A program made the position numbers and the translations under genes. Below the pieces are notes generated by a model. It saw only the letters and a program-made list of their open reading frames with translations, was not told where the DNA came from and made no database searches. A DNA stretch of 64,000 nt, from the NCBI RefSeq assembly GCF_000720725.1, contig NZ_JOCQ01000005.1:1-64000 (forward strand), read 5' to 3'. Positions 1 to 8,685 of this stretch are shown here, in pieces (position 1 is the stretch's first letter; the number at the start of each line of letters is the position of its first letter). The stretch is from Streptomyces rimosus subsp. rimosus. GTDB lineage: Bacteria > Actinomycetota > Actinomycetes > Streptomycetales > Streptomycetaceae.

Positions 1-36
1 GGCCCACCCCCACCCCACCTCCACGCCACCCCGTCC

Positions 37-936
37 CTACGCGTACGCCGACGGCCGCAGCCGTCCCGTCAGCGCGAGGAACGCGACGAACGCGCCGGTG
101 GCTATCCAGCCGGGCCAGCCGGTCATCCCCATGTGCAGCGGGTCCACCGGAGCGTTCGGCGCGGCGAACTCCTTGACCATGCCCACGCTCGCCGTGCTGA
201 CGAAGGTGTGGCCGACGACCGCCGGCACCACCGACCCGGACCGCAGACGCAGCCAGGTGAAGACCGGCAGGATGAGGACACAGCTGACGACTATCGCGAA
301 CACGGAGACGTACCAGTGGTGGCCGGGGTACTGCCCGCCCATCAGGAGCGTGGGCAGGTGCCACAGCGCGAAGGCGGCGCCGGTGCCCGCGTACGCCCAC
401 ACCAGGCGCGCGCCCTTGCCGCGCCCGGCGAGACGCGGGAAGAGGTAGCCCTGCCAGCCCAGTTCCTCGCCGAGGAACAGCGGCAGCGACACCAGCATCT
501 TGAGCAGGAGGCCGATCGCCCAGGCGCCGAGCCCGCTCCAGGGGACATGGAACGGGTAGTGCCCCGTGGTGGCGCCGATGACGAGCGCGGCGACGGTCAA
601 GAGGGCGGGGACCACGAGGGCCACCCCGCACGAGCGCGCGACATGGGCCCAGGACCGTGACGGCCGCAGGGCGAGGACGTCCCGTATCCGGCCGGCCGGC
701 TCCACGTACCTGACCACGAGGAGCGCGGCGAGGGCCGGCGCGAACATCGCGGCCGAGACGCAGACCTGCTCCAGCGTTCCCATGCCCGAGCGGGCGCTCT
801 CCCGCTGGAAGCCGGTGGCCAGGAGGGGCGTCATGGCCACCCACATGCCCAGGTAGGCCACGCCGAGGAACACCAGCAGTCCGCGGCGGCGCAGTGACAG
901 GGGCAGCGGCGTCAGGGTTCGCAGGGAATGGGTCAT
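37..936 (-). CDS. CPBP family intramembrane metalloprotease
   Basis: A 299-residue multi-pass membrane protein of the CPBP (CAAX protease/bacteriocin-processing, Abi) family, which cleaves substrates inside the membrane. The Glu-Glu motif is seen in FLGEELGWQGYLFPRL (E157, E158), followed by FALWHLP with H193 and a third motif around GHTF. The usual EExxxR arginine is Gln here (Q162). About seven hydrophobic segments are visible. I chose the ATG at 936 because the frame upstream codes for Arg/His/Gly-rich sequence with no family resemblance. The gene stands alone and its substrate is unknown; such proteins often sit beside bacteriocins but none is nearby. Confidence 0.87.
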   Translation of the reverse strand: MTHSLRTLTPLPLSLRRRGLLVFLGVAYLGMWVAMTPLLATGFQRESARSGMGTLEQVCVSAAMFAPALAALLVVRYVEPAGRIRDVLALRPSRSWAHVARSCGVALVVPALLTVAALVIGATTGHYPFHVPWSGLGAWAIGLLLKMLVSLPLFLGEELGWQGYLFPRLAGRGKGARLVWAYAGTGAAFALWHLPTLLMGGQYPGHHWYVSVFAIVVSCVLILPVFTWLRLRSGSVVPAVVGHTFVSTASVGMVKEFAAPNAPVDPLHMGMTGWPGWIATGAFVAFLALTGRLRPSAYA

Positions 937-1091
937 GACTACGACGCTAGAGACCCACGGTGGCCCGGGGAATGCGGTATTCCACCGTTTCGACCTGAAG
1001 ACTTCTGCACCCCGATTCGGCACTCGACAGCCGTAACCTCCCGGCCGGGCGGCAGGAGGAGGGCCCGCGTGCCGGCGCCCCGCGGCAGCAA

Positions 1092-1132
1092 CAGGGGCCT
1101 GCCCGTGGCCGGATGCCACGGGCAGGCCCCTG
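1092..1132 (-). terminator. Strong hairpin after the D,D-carboxypeptidase gene
   Basis: A perfect 18-bp inverted repeat (arms 1092-1109 and 1115-1132) with a 5-base loop lies 7 bases beyond the stop codon of the leftward carboxypeptidase gene. It has no T-run, as is usual in Streptomyces terminators. Confidence 0.85.
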
Positions 1133-1139
1133 TCGTCCG

Positions 1140-2102
1140 CTACTTCGCGAAGCCGTAGTCCAGCAGCTTCTTCGCGTCGGCGGTGCGGTTGGCCACCGAG
1201 GTGGAGGCCAGGACCGTACCGATGACCGTCTTGCCGTTCCGGGTGGCGGCGAAGACCAGGCAGTACTTGGCCTCCGGGCCCGAACCGGTCTTGACGCCGA
1301 TGGTGCCGGTGTAGCTGCCCAGCAGGTTGTTGGTGTTGGTCCACGACATGTAGCGGTAGCCGCCGTTCTTCGTGGTGACCTTCTGCTTGGTCGACTTGGT
1401 CCCCACGACGGTGCGGAACGTGGCGTTCTTCAGCGCGTTGGAGGCCAGCGTCGTCAGGTCGCGCGGCGTCGAGTAGTTCGCGCCGTTGCCGATGCCGTCG
1501 AACGAGTCGAAGTGCGTGTTCTTCAGGCCGAGGTTCTTGGCCGCGGTGTTCATCTGGCCGATGAACGACTGCACCCGCGCCGCCCGCGTGGACCCGCTGC
1601 CGAACTTGTCGGCGAGCGCGTACGCCGCGTCGCAGCCGGACGGGAGCATCAGCCCGTACAGCAGCTGGCGGACGGTGACCTTGTCCCCGACGATCAGACC
1701 GGCCGACGAGGCCGTCTTGGAGACGATGTAGTCGCTGTACGCCTTGTCGACCGTGACCTGGGTGTCCAGGTTGAGGTTGCGCTGCGACAGCACCACCTGC
1801 GCGGTCATGATCTTGGTCGTGGACCCCATGGAACGACGGGAGTCCGCCGCCTTGGTGAACGCGGCCTTGCCGGTGGCGTTGTTCATCACGAACCCGCCCG
1901 CCGCGGCGATTGTGGGCGCCTGGGGCGTCCCGGCCTTCGCCGCGGCCTGCTGGGCGGCCTTGCTCGCCGCGGCTCTCAGCGTGGCGGCCCCGGGGGTCTC
2001 GGCCTGTGCCGGAGCGGCGAACGCTCCGGCCAGCAGGACGGCTCCCGCGGCGGTGACGGCCGTCGCGGACAGGCGACGCACGCCCTTAATGCCAGTTTTC
2101 AA
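1140..2102 (-). CDS. Secreted D-alanyl-D-alanine carboxypeptidase (S11)
   Basis: A penicillin-binding serine peptidase of family S11 that trims the terminal D-Ala from peptidoglycan stem peptides outside the cell. From a TTG at 2102 the protein has 320 residues. That start follows a GGAG with 8-base spacing and gives a clean signal peptide (KTGIKGVRR, hydrophobic core, AAPAQA). The three catalytic motifs are STTK (94-97), SGC in place of SxN (155-157) and KTG (271-273). The SGC variant is common in actinobacterial members, from family knowledge. An in-frame upstream ATG exists at 2174 but would put a non-signal-like extension in front. The gene is monocistronic with a strong terminator. Confidence 0.9.
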   Translation of the reverse strand: MKTGIKGVRRLSATAVTAAGAVLLAGAFAAPAQAETPGAATLRAAASKAAQQAAAKAGTPQAPTIAAAGGFVMNNATGKAAFTKAADSRRSMGSTTKIMTAQVVLSQRNLNLDTQVTVDKAYSDYIVSKTASSAGLIVGDKVTVRQLLYGLMLPSGCDAAYALADKFGSGSTRAARVQSFIGQMNTAAKNLGLKNTHFDSFDGIGNGANYSTPRDLTTLASNALKNATFRTVVGTKSTKQKVTTKNGGYRYMSWTNTNNLLGSYTGTIGVKTGSGPEAKYCLVFAATRNGKTVIGTVLASTSVANRTADAKKLLDYGFAK

Positions 2103-2466
2103 TGCAAAATCTCCAAATATACCTGTAGTGCGCCCACATGAGGAAGTGGCTCGCTCGTGAGACGCGGGAGGCACGCCGAAGGATGCGCGCCGCGCGGGAA
2201 ATTCTCGCCGGTGGTGCGCTGATGTTCCGCCGGTGAAAGAAGGGGCCCCGCCTCCGGCTTCACCGCTGCGTCCCTGGTCACAGGCTTGGTACGGGCAACA
2301 TCCGCCGCCTCGCGCGGCCCGTGCGGCTCATCTGCCACTCCCGCCGCATCGCTGATCCGTACGATTTCCGCGGACGGCTGCTCGATTTCTGTTATCCGCC
2401 CGGTCGTCGCAGCATCTCCTGAGTGTGGGACGCAACAGGCCCGAGTCGAAAGAGAGTGGACACAGC
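2103..2466. other. Divergent intergenic region, carboxypeptidase / sigma-CAP gene
   Basis: 364 bases without a gene. It must hold the promoters of both flanking divergent genes. A TATATT on the minus strand (2116-2121) lies just upstream of the carboxypeptidase ribosome site but is too close to it to be a convincing -10 box. I see no strong palindrome here. Confidence 0.5.
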
Positions 2467-4128
2467 GTGAGCAGCGAACTCGACCCTGCGGTGATTGCCG
2501 CCGCGCAGGCGGGGGACGGGCAGGCCAGGGACCGGCTCGTCACCGAGTCCATGCCCTTGGTGTACAACATCGTGGGGCGCGCGCTGCACGGCCACGCGGA
2601 CGTGGACGACGTGGCGCAGGAGACGATGCTCCGGGCCCTCGCCAGCCTCGGGGAACTGCGTGATCCGGGCAGTTTCCGGTCCTGGCTGGTCGCCATCACG
2701 ATGAACCAGATACGCGCGCACTGGCGCCAGGAGCAGGCCGCACCCGTGGACGGCGGCCTGGACGCCGCGTACGACGTCGCCGACCCCCGCGCCGACTTCG
2801 TCGGGCTGACCATCGTCCGCCTCGGCCTGTCCGGGCAGCGCCGGGAAGTCGCCGAGGCCACCCGCTGGCTGGACGAGGCCGACCGGGCGCTGCTGTCCCT
2901 GTGGTGGCTGGAGGCGGCCGGCGAACTGACCCGCGCCGAGGTCGCCACCGCCATGGAACTGACGCCCCAGCACACCGCCGTACGCGTCCAGCGCATGAAG
3001 TCCCAGCTCGAAGCATCCCGCGTGGTGGTGCGCGCACTGTCCGCGAACCCGCGGTGCGTGCTGCTGGAGACGGTCGTCGAGCAGTGGGACGGCGTGCCCT
3101 CCGCGCTGTGGCGCAAGCGCATCGCGCGGCACGCGCGCGAGTGCACGGTCTGTTCCGCCCTCTCCTCCGGGCTGGTGCCCGCGGACCGGCTGCTCGTCGG
3201 CCTGGCGCTGGTGCCGTTGGCCGCCGCGCTCGCGCCGGACACCCTGGAGTCTCCGGTACTCGCGGGCGCCACCACCCAGCCCGCCATGTCCACGGCGGCA
3301 GGCGGCAGTACGGCGACCCCCTCGGCGGGCGGCGCCACCGCGACCGGCGGACGCGCCCAGCTCCGTGACGCGCTGCGCGAGAGCCGCCGCGTCCGCCGCC
3401 GGCGCGCCGTCACCGCGGCAGCCGTGGCCGCCGCCGCCCTCGCCACCGTGGGTGGCGCCCTCCCGCTGATCACCTCCGGCCCGGACGAGGACCCCGGCAT
3501 CTCCCGCGCCGCCACGGAGCCCGAGTCGGCGCCGCTGGCCGCACAGCCGCCGCGCAGCCCCGCCGCGAGCCCGTCGCCCTCCAAGAAGAGCCACAGCCCG
3601 ACGCCCACCCCGTCCGCTTCGGCCTCCCACTCCAAGGAGCCGCACTCGCCCCGCAAGAAGCGGGAGCCCTCGGAAGCGGCCACCCCGGCCCCGCGCCCGT
3701 CCTCCGCCGCGCCCGCCCCGGCCGCCGGTTCCGCGAGCGGCCAGTCGCCGTTCGCGCAACAGGTCACCGCCCTGGTCAATACCGAACGCGCCAAACAGGG
3801 CTGCGCGCCCGTACGGGGCAACAGCCAACTCGACACCGCGGCCGGGCGCCATTCGCAGGACATGGACGCGCGCAATTACTTCGACCACACCAACCCGGAC
3901 GGCAAGGACCCGGGCGACCGGATCAAGGCCGCCGGATACCAGTGGAGTACGTACGGCGAGAACATCGCCCGGGGACAGCGGTCCGCCGCCGAGGTGATGA
4001 ACAGCTGGATGAACAGCCCCGGCCACCGGGCGAACATCCTCAACTGCGATTTCAAGGAAATCGGCATCGGCACCCACGAGGGTTCCGGTGGGCCGACCTG
4101 GACGCAGGTGTTCGGCGCGCGCGGTTGA
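2467..4128 (+). CDS. ECF-like sigma factor fused to membrane segment and CAP domain
   Basis: A 553-residue protein with an unusual order of parts. Residues about 10-85 resemble sigma-70 region 2 (DVDDVAQETMLRAL) and about 135-190 region 4 (helix-turn-helix near LTRAEVATAMELTPQHTAVR). A short segment with HARECTVC (H-x3-C-x2-C) resembles a zinc-binding anti-sigma motif. An Arg-rich stretch and one transmembrane helix (AVTAAAVAAAALATVGGA) follow, then a long Ser/Pro/Lys linker and a C-terminal CAP/SCP domain (about 430-553, with YFDHTNPDG, YGENIA, SPGHRANIL). The sigma part would be cytoplasmic and the CAP part outside. I chose the GTG at 2467; a GTG at 2425 is also open. Similar ECF groups with surface domains are known; the signal sensed is not evident. 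Confidence 0.85.
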   Translation: MSSELDPAVIAAAQAGDGQARDRLVTESMPLVYNIVGRALHGHADVDDVAQETMLRALASLGELRDPGSFRSWLVAITMNQIRAHWRQEQAAPVDGGLDAAYDVADPRADFVGLTIVRLGLSGQRREVAEATRWLDEADRALLSLWWLEAAGELTRAEVATAMELTPQHTAVRVQRMKSQLEASRVVVRALSANPRCVLLETVVEQWDGVPSALWRKRIARHARECTVCSALSSGLVPADRLLVGLALVPLAAALAPDTLESPVLAGATTQPAMSTAAGGSTATPSAGGATATGGRAQLRDALRESRRVRRRRAVTAAAVAAAALATVGGALPLITSGPDEDPGISRAATEPESAPLAAQPPRSPAASPSPSKKSHSPTPTPSASASHSKEPHSPRKKREPSEAATPAPRPSSAAPAPAAGSASGQSPFAQQVTALVNTERAKQGCAPVRGNSQLDTAAGRHSQDMDARNYFDHTNPDGKDPGDRIKAAGYQWSTYGENIARGQRSAAEVMNSWMNSPGHRANILNCDFKEIGIGTHEGSGGPTWTQVFGARG

Positions 4129-4266
4129 CGGGGGAAGGCCGGCCAATGCGCGGGACCGACCTGTCGCCCCGCGCAACGGCCCGCCGCTCGGGCCTACTTC
4201 CGTAACCGTTCTCCGCGGCCGCTGTCTTCCCGCGCACGCTCACACAATTCTCAAGGGGAATTCCTA

Positions 4267-4293
4267 CCGGACAATCCTTCCGGGATTGTCCGG
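4267..4293. promoter_or_regulatory. 27-bp inverted repeat with GGACAA half sites
   Basis: Arms CCGGACAATCC (4267-4277) and its exact complement (4283-4293) flank a 5-base centre. It could be the terminator of the sigma-CAP gene, 139 bases upstream, or an operator. The half site GGACAA recurs three times just downstream, which favours a binding site. Confidence 0.5.
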
Positions 4294-4324
4294 AGCCGAG
4301 GCCCGTCCCCGGGCTGAGCAGGCC

Positions 4325-4353
4325 GGACAAGTGCTGGACAAGTCCTGGACAAC
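4325..4353 (+). promoter_or_regulatory. Three direct heptamers GGACAAG at 11-bp spacing
   Basis: GGACAA begins at 4325, 4336 and 4347, each separated by 11 bp with 4-base spacers (TGCT, TCCT). Heptameric direct repeats one helical turn apart are the known binding pattern of SARP and OmpR/PhoP-type activators in Streptomyces. The site is about 415 bases upstream of the StrR-like gene. Confidence 0.5.
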
Positions 4354-4767
4354 AGCCCCCTTCCCGGGCCCGGCCCACCGCCTCAGCATCAGCAGCACGA
4401 CGGCGACTTCGAGCCAGGCGCGCACGGTGCGGAAAACGCACTCGCGCCGGCCGGAGTCACCGGGCACCCACGGCCGACCGGCGACGACCGGCCGTGGCGG
4501 CGCGGCGGCGGGCCATCGGCTTGGGGACGGGCCGCCGGTTTCCGGCCCGCCGCGCCGGACGGTGCCGAAGCGGGGGACCGGACACGACATGGCTGCGCCG
4601 TGCCGCGCGATTGCTTTCCTCCGCTGCTCCGTTGTCCGCAGACGCAAGGCGAAACACCGTCCGCCGCCGTCGGCCCTCCCCGAAAAGCTAGCCGGAGGCG
4701 GGCCGTGAGCCGTCCGGTATTCCGGAACAAGGGCAGCCGACGGCGAACGCGAGCCTAGGAGGACGCA

Positions 4768-5781
4768 TTGGAACCCGGGCAGTCGCAGGTCGACCCGCAC
4801 ACGGTCGTCGAGGTGGAAATCAGTGCCCTGTCGGTGAGCGATTCGCCGAGAATCGCGGGGGAGAGCGCGGAACACATCGAATTGCTGACCGTGGCCGACG
4901 GACCGCTGCCGCCCATCCTCGTCCACCGGGACACGCTGCGGGTCATCGACGGTATGCACCGGCTGCGCGCGGCCCGGCGGCGCGGCCAGGAGACCATCGA
5001 GGCGCGGTTCTTCGACGGCGACGACGCGGACGCCTTCGTCCTCGCCGTCGAGTCCAACAGTGCCCACGGTCTGCCACTGACCAAGGCGGACCGCAAGCAC
5101 GCGGCCGAGCGCATCGTCGCCTCGCACCCCACCTGGTCCAACCGGATGATCGCCGGCATCGTCGGCCTGGCCCCGGCGACGGTGGCCAAGGTCCGCCGGA
5201 AGATGCCGGGCGGTGCGACGCCGGAGCGCGGACGCGTCGGCCAGGACGGCCGGTTCCGGCCGCTCGACGGCGCCGAGGGCCGCAAGCTGGCCGGTGACCT
5301 CATTGCCGAGAACCCCGACCTCTCGCTCCGTCAGATCGCCCGGGCGACGGGCATCTCCCCGGAAACCGCGCGCGACGTACGCAACCGCATCCGCCGTGGC
5401 GAGGAACCCCTGCTGACGGGACGGCGCAGCGGCCCGCGCGGCCAACGCGGCGGACACCGGGGTCCCGGAAGGCCCGCCGGGCGGCGCCGGGGGGCTGCCG
5501 GTGCGGTGGCACCCGTACGGCCGCCCGTGGCGGACCGGAGCAGCACCGTGCAGCGACTCAAGGGCGACCCGGCGCTGCGGTACAGCGCCACCGGCCGCAC
5601 CCTGCTGCGACTGCTCGGCATCCACATGGTCAGCCCGCAGGAGTGGGAGAGGATCACGGCGGACATTCCAGCGGACTGCCGGAGCACCGTCGCCGAGCTG
5701 GCCCGCGCCTGCTCGGACAACTGGACCGAACTGGCCCAGCGCGCGGCGGAACGCCAGGCCGGCGAATCCGTGGGGGCCTGA
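4768..5781 (+). CDS. StrR-like ParB-fold transcriptional regulator
   Basis: A 337-residue protein with an N-terminal ParB/Spo0J-like domain (about 15-100, with VIDGMHRLRAARRRG) and helix-turn-helix segments at about 115-150 (NRMIAGIVGLAPATVAKVRR) and 170-205 (SLRQIARATGISPETARDV). This layout is typical of StrR-type pathway activators of aminoglycoside and glycopeptide clusters. The TTG start at 4768 is set by an AGGAGG five bases upstream. No antibiotic biosynthesis genes are adjacent, so it is an orphan regulator here. The C-terminal third (from about residue 250) carries a conserved-looking region around YSATGRTLLRLLGIH. Its targets cannot be read from this window. Confidence 0.82.
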   Translation: MEPGQSQVDPHTVVEVEISALSVSDSPRIAGESAEHIELLTVADGPLPPILVHRDTLRVIDGMHRLRAARRRGQETIEARFFDGDDADAFVLAVESNSAHGLPLTKADRKHAAERIVASHPTWSNRMIAGIVGLAPATVAKVRRKMPGGATPERGRVGQDGRFRPLDGAEGRKLAGDLIAENPDLSLRQIARATGISPETARDVRNRIRRGEEPLLTGRRSGPRGQRGGHRGPGRPAGRRRGAAGAVAPVRPPVADRSSTVQRLKGDPALRYSATGRTLLRLLGIHMVSPQEWERITADIPADCRSTVAELARACSDNWTELAQRAAERQAGESVGA

Positions 5782-5919
5782 TCGCCGCTCGGGCAGGGGA
5801 GGCGGCCTGCGGGCCAGGAGGACCGGCCCGCGGCCCCCACCGTGTACGCCGTCCGCCTCCGCCCCGCAGGCCGCCCCTCGCGAACCGGCCCCGCCGTCCC
5901 CCGATGCCAGACTGCTCCC

Positions 5920-6639
5920 GTGAGTGACCACAGCACAGCGGATACGGAACGGGGCGCGGCAGCCGGGCGGGGGCCGGCGCGCCGGGGACGGCCGGCCCGC
6001 CTCTCCCGGGACCGGATCATCGAAGCAGCCCTCGGCATCGTCACCAGGGAAGGCAGCGCGGCGCTGACCATGCGCCGGGTCGCCGAGGCGCTGGGCAGTT
6101 CCCCGATGAGCATCTACCGGCACGTACGGGACAAGGACGAGCTCCTGGTACTGCTGCTGGACCGCATCGTGACCGACCTGCCCCGGCCCGCCCTGCCCGA
6201 CGAGCCCCGGGCCCGCCTCCTGGCGCTGCTGACCTGGCAGCGCGACGAGCTGGCGGCCCGGCCCTGGGTCGTGGACGTACTGGGCCGCGGCGACCTGATG
6301 ACGCCCTCGGTCCTGTGGCTGCTGGAGGAGATCTACGTCGCCTGGCAGGCCTGCGGCCTGTCGCTGGAGGAGGCGGCCACGGCCAACCGGATCGTCTGGA
6401 ATTTCCTCCTCGGCGACCTCGCCCAGCACGCCGCGCGCCCCGAGGGCCGCTCCCCGTACCAGGTCAGTGTGCCTGCCGGGGCCGACGCCGACCGGTACCC
6501 CACGGTGGCCGCGCTGCGCCCGTACTGGCTGTCCCCGGACCGCCGCAACCACCTCGCGGACGATCTCGGCACGCTGGTGGCCGCGCTGACGGCGACGCTG
6601 CCGCACCGTTGTGCGGCGCGCCCGGCCGCTGGTGGTTGA
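5920..6639 (+). CDS. TetR family transcriptional regulator
   Basis: 239 residues from a GTG at 5920. The N-terminal DNA-binding domain is clear (about 27-75): DRIIEAALGIVTREGSAALT, MRRVAEALGSS, SIYRHVRDKDEL. The C-terminal domain resembles the tetracycline-repressor-like type. No Shine-Dalgarno sequence is obvious, so the transcript may be nearly leaderless. The NTF2-like gene follows 31 bases downstream and a palindrome lies between them, so that small gene is the likely target. The ligand is unknown. Confidence 0.85.
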   Translation: MSDHSTADTERGAAAGRGPARRGRPARLSRDRIIEAALGIVTREGSAALTMRRVAEALGSSPMSIYRHVRDKDELLVLLLDRIVTDLPRPALPDEPRARLLALLTWQRDELAARPWVVDVLGRGDLMTPSVLWLLEEIYVAWQACGLSLEEAATANRIVWNFLLGDLAQHAARPEGRSPYQVSVPAGADADRYPTVAALRPYWLSPDRRNHLADDLGTLVAALTATLPHRCAARPAAGG

Positions 6640-6664
6640 CCCGTTGCGTACGCGTACACAAAAT
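6636..6664 (+). promoter_or_regulatory. Candidate promoter with palindrome before the NTF2-like gene
   Basis: TTGACC (6636-6641) and CAAAAT (6659-6664) are 17 bases apart. The perfect palindrome GTACGCGTAC (6648-6657) lies in the spacer, where a repressor would block polymerase. The upstream TetR protein is the obvious candidate to bind it. Confidence 0.45.
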
Positions 6665-6670
6665 GGCGGT

Positions 6671-7075
6671 ATGAACGTCATCGAATCGCTCTACCGCCGC
6701 TGGCTCTTCGACCTGTGGCACGGCGATTTCGCCGTGGCCGAGGAGATCCTGACCCCCGACTTCGTGGGCCACTGGCCCACCATGGACGTGCACGGGCCGA
6801 AGGGGGCGGCCGACCAGATCCGCCGGTCGCACGAGTACTTCACCGACATCCGCAACACCCTCGACGTCGGCCCGGTCATCGGCGACGGCCTGGTGGCCGC
6901 GCACTGGACCTTCCACGGTGCGTACCGTGGCGGCATCCCCGGTGCCACCGCCGAACCCGGCACCCGCGTCTCCTTCGCGGGCCAGGACATCTTCCGTGCC
7001 GCCGACGGCCGTTTCGTCGAATACTGGGTCGTCTCGGACGGACTCGGCATGATGCAGGCGCTGGGGGCGATCTGA
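6671..7075 (+). CDS. NTF2-like / SnoaL-type small cyclase-fold protein
   Basis: 134 residues with the SnoaL/NTF2 cone-shaped fold signature: an N-terminal helix pair (LYRRWLFDLWHGDF), LTPDFVGHWP and a C-terminal FVEYWVVSDGLGMMQ. Family members include polyketide cyclases, hydrolases and small ligand-binding proteins, so the reaction cannot be assigned. The ATG at 6671 sits just after a promoter-like sequence, leaving only a short leader. It lies directly downstream of a TetR gene and is probably controlled by it. Confidence 0.75.
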   Translation: MNVIESLYRRWLFDLWHGDFAVAEEILTPDFVGHWPTMDVHGPKGAADQIRRSHEYFTDIRNTLDVGPVIGDGLVAAHWTFHGAYRGGIPGATAEPGTRVSFAGQDIFRAADGRFVEYWVVSDGLGMMQALGAI

Positions 7076-7112
7076 CGCAGGCGCATCACTCGGAGGACAC
7101 CGGGGGGTAACC

Positions 7113-7457
7113 GTGGCCGGGGACGATCCGCACATCCACGTCAAAGAGAAGGTAGCCCATGGCGATGCCGCCGCCCGCACGATGCTGGCGGCCACGTTCG
7201 GTCTGGCCGGCGATCTGCCGAGCCGGGTCACCACCGGATGCGGGCTGCGGGTGGCGTATGTGATGACCTCGCCGCGCCCGGACCGTGTCACGTGCCTCGC
7301 CTGCCGTGAGCACGCGCACCGCGAGCACCTGCGCCTCGCGGAGGAGGTCGAGCGCCTGAGCCGGATGCCCGGATCGGTCGTCAGCCCCGCCGAGGGAGAG
7401 CTGGCGGCAGACTGGCATCGTGACCTCGCGCGGAGGTTCTCCGACGTGGCGGAATGA
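7113..7457 (+). CDS. Small CxxC protein of unknown function
   Basis: 114 residues from a GTG preceded by a G-rich ribosome site. It contains a VTCLACREHAHREH segment with a CxxC and two histidines, plus one more cysteine upstream (TTGCG), which could bind a metal. Helical Arg/Glu-rich sequence follows. I recognise it only as a Streptomyces-type conserved small protein and assign no function. It follows the NTF2-like gene by 37 bases in the same direction and may share its transcript. Confidence 0.6.
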   Translation: MAGDDPHIHVKEKVAHGDAAARTMLAATFGLAGDLPSRVTTGCGLRVAYVMTSPRPDRVTCLACREHAHREHLRLAEEVERLSRMPGSVVSPAEGELAADWHRDLARRFSDVAE

Positions 7458-7611
7458 CCCGTACCGGACGGCGGGCCCAGCGCGCTCCGGGCAGGCCTTC
7501 CGAGCCGGATTCCGCCACCTCGTGACCGCCGTATGACGGAGTTTTCCTCGGTATGTGACCGGATAATGACAGGCCCCCGCACGGCTCGTGCACCGTGCTT
7601 GTCTCGAAACC

Positions 7612-8505
7612 ATGCACAGCAAGCACATCGCGGACAGTCCGTCCTCCTCGCAGCAGCAGTTCCCCGCCCCCGCCGCTCCCCGGCGCCGCCCCGGTCGGCG
7701 CGGGCACCCCGCTCTGGCCGCCGGAGCCCTCCTGGTCGTGGGCGTGTCCCTCGCAGCCCTCACCGGCTGCGGCAACTCGGCGTCCGGCAACGGCGACAAC
7801 GCCGGCTCCGCCGCCTCCGCCCCGCCCGCGGGAAAGAACGGCGGAAAGCCGCTCTCGAAGCTGCTCTGGATGGGCGACTCGATCGCCGAGGCCGAAGCGC
7901 CCGCCCTCGAAGCCGCGGTCAAGGCGGGCGGCGCGGAATTCAAGTCCATTGCCTCGGCGGGCGGCGGTACGGTCGTCAAGGGCGAAGGCCCCACCGCCCA
8001 GTTCGCCGACGACACCTACAAGCAACTGGCCAAGGCGGTCGAAACCTTCCACCCGGACGTCATCGCCTACCAGGTCACCACGTACGACTGGGGCACCGCC
8101 GCCCAGCAGGCCGGCTCGTACGAGCGCCTCGCCAAGGCCGCGAAGGACGCCGGCGCCGAACTCGTCATCGTCTCCGCACCGCCCTTCAAGATCGACGACT
8201 TCTACAAGAGCCACGAGGCCGCCATCAAGTCCGCGCCGAAGGCGGCCCAGGACGCCGCGGCCAAGAACGCGGGCCAGGTCCGCTTCTTCGATGCCGCCGG
8301 CCTGTGGGGCACCGACAGCGCCGCGGCCAAGGCCCAGCGCAGCCAGGACGGCATCCACACCTGCCAGCAGGGCGCGGCGGCGTTCGCCAACTGGTTCGGG
8401 GGCCAGCTGAGCCGGCACTACTCCTTCACCCCCGCGGCCCCGGAGAAGTGGGCCAAGGGCACCTGGACCGGTTCCAAGGTCTACGGCCAGCTCAAGTGCG
8501 GCTGA
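7612..8505 (+). CDS. SGNH/GDSL-like lipoprotein
   Basis: 297 residues with a signal peptide ending in the lipobox LAALTGC, so it is probably anchored outside the membrane. The mature part has the SGNH-hydrolase block I (LLWMGDSIAEAEAP, Ser of GDS) and a C-terminal QDGIHTC that supplies the Asp and His of the last block. The Asn block is not clear. Such domains are usually fused to the C-terminus of acyltransferase-3 proteins. Here the acyltransferase follows as a separate gene without that domain, so the two likely form a split O-acyl transfer pair. An in-frame GTG at 7588 is an alternative start; neither has a strong ribosome site. Confidence 0.75.
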   Translation: MHSKHIADSPSSSQQQFPAPAAPRRRPGRRGHPALAAGALLVVGVSLAALTGCGNSASGNGDNAGSAASAPPAGKNGGKPLSKLLWMGDSIAEAEAPALEAAVKAGGAEFKSIASAGGGTVVKGEGPTAQFADDTYKQLAKAVETFHPDVIAYQVTTYDWGTAAQQAGSYERLAKAAKDAGAELVIVSAPPFKIDDFYKSHEAAIKSAPKAAQDAAAKNAGQVRFFDAAGLWGTDSAAAKAQRSQDGIHTCQQGAAAFANWFGGQLSRHYSFTPAAPEKWAKGTWTGSKVYGQLKCG

Positions 8506-8685
8506 CGCCCGTACGCCGTCGCCCGGGTGCCGCGTCCGTACCCACGGAGGCGCGCCGGAAGCGACGGCGGTGAGCGGGCCACATCGCCCGCCAACGCGTC
8601 GAGGGTGCTGCTCCCGCGCCGGAGCAGTGCCCTCGGCCGCCGTCTCCCACTCTCCCCGCTGCCCTGTTGCCCCAAGGACCTGTAC

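Larger units (their letters stand above)
4129..4767. other. 639-bp region without a gene, rich in repeats
   Basis: No convincing coding sequence on either strand; the frames here lack a ribosome site or recognisable protein. The region holds a palindrome (4267-4293), a run of direct repeats with 11-bp spacing (4325-4352), and a 9-bp inverted repeat (4468-4476 / 4489-4497). It lies upstream of the StrR-like regulator gene, so regulatory use for that gene is plausible. Confidence 0.6.

Noticed and set aside
2116..2121. TATATT as -10 box of the carboxypeptidase gene
   Set aside because: It overlaps the region of the ribosome site, leaving almost no leader, and has no matching -35 sequence.
4264..6681. 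Very long open frame on the minus strand, antisense to the StrR-like and TetR genes
   Set aside because: Arg/Gly/Pro-rich translation with no recognisable domains, and it mirrors the codon positions of clear genes on the other strand; a typical high-GC shadow.
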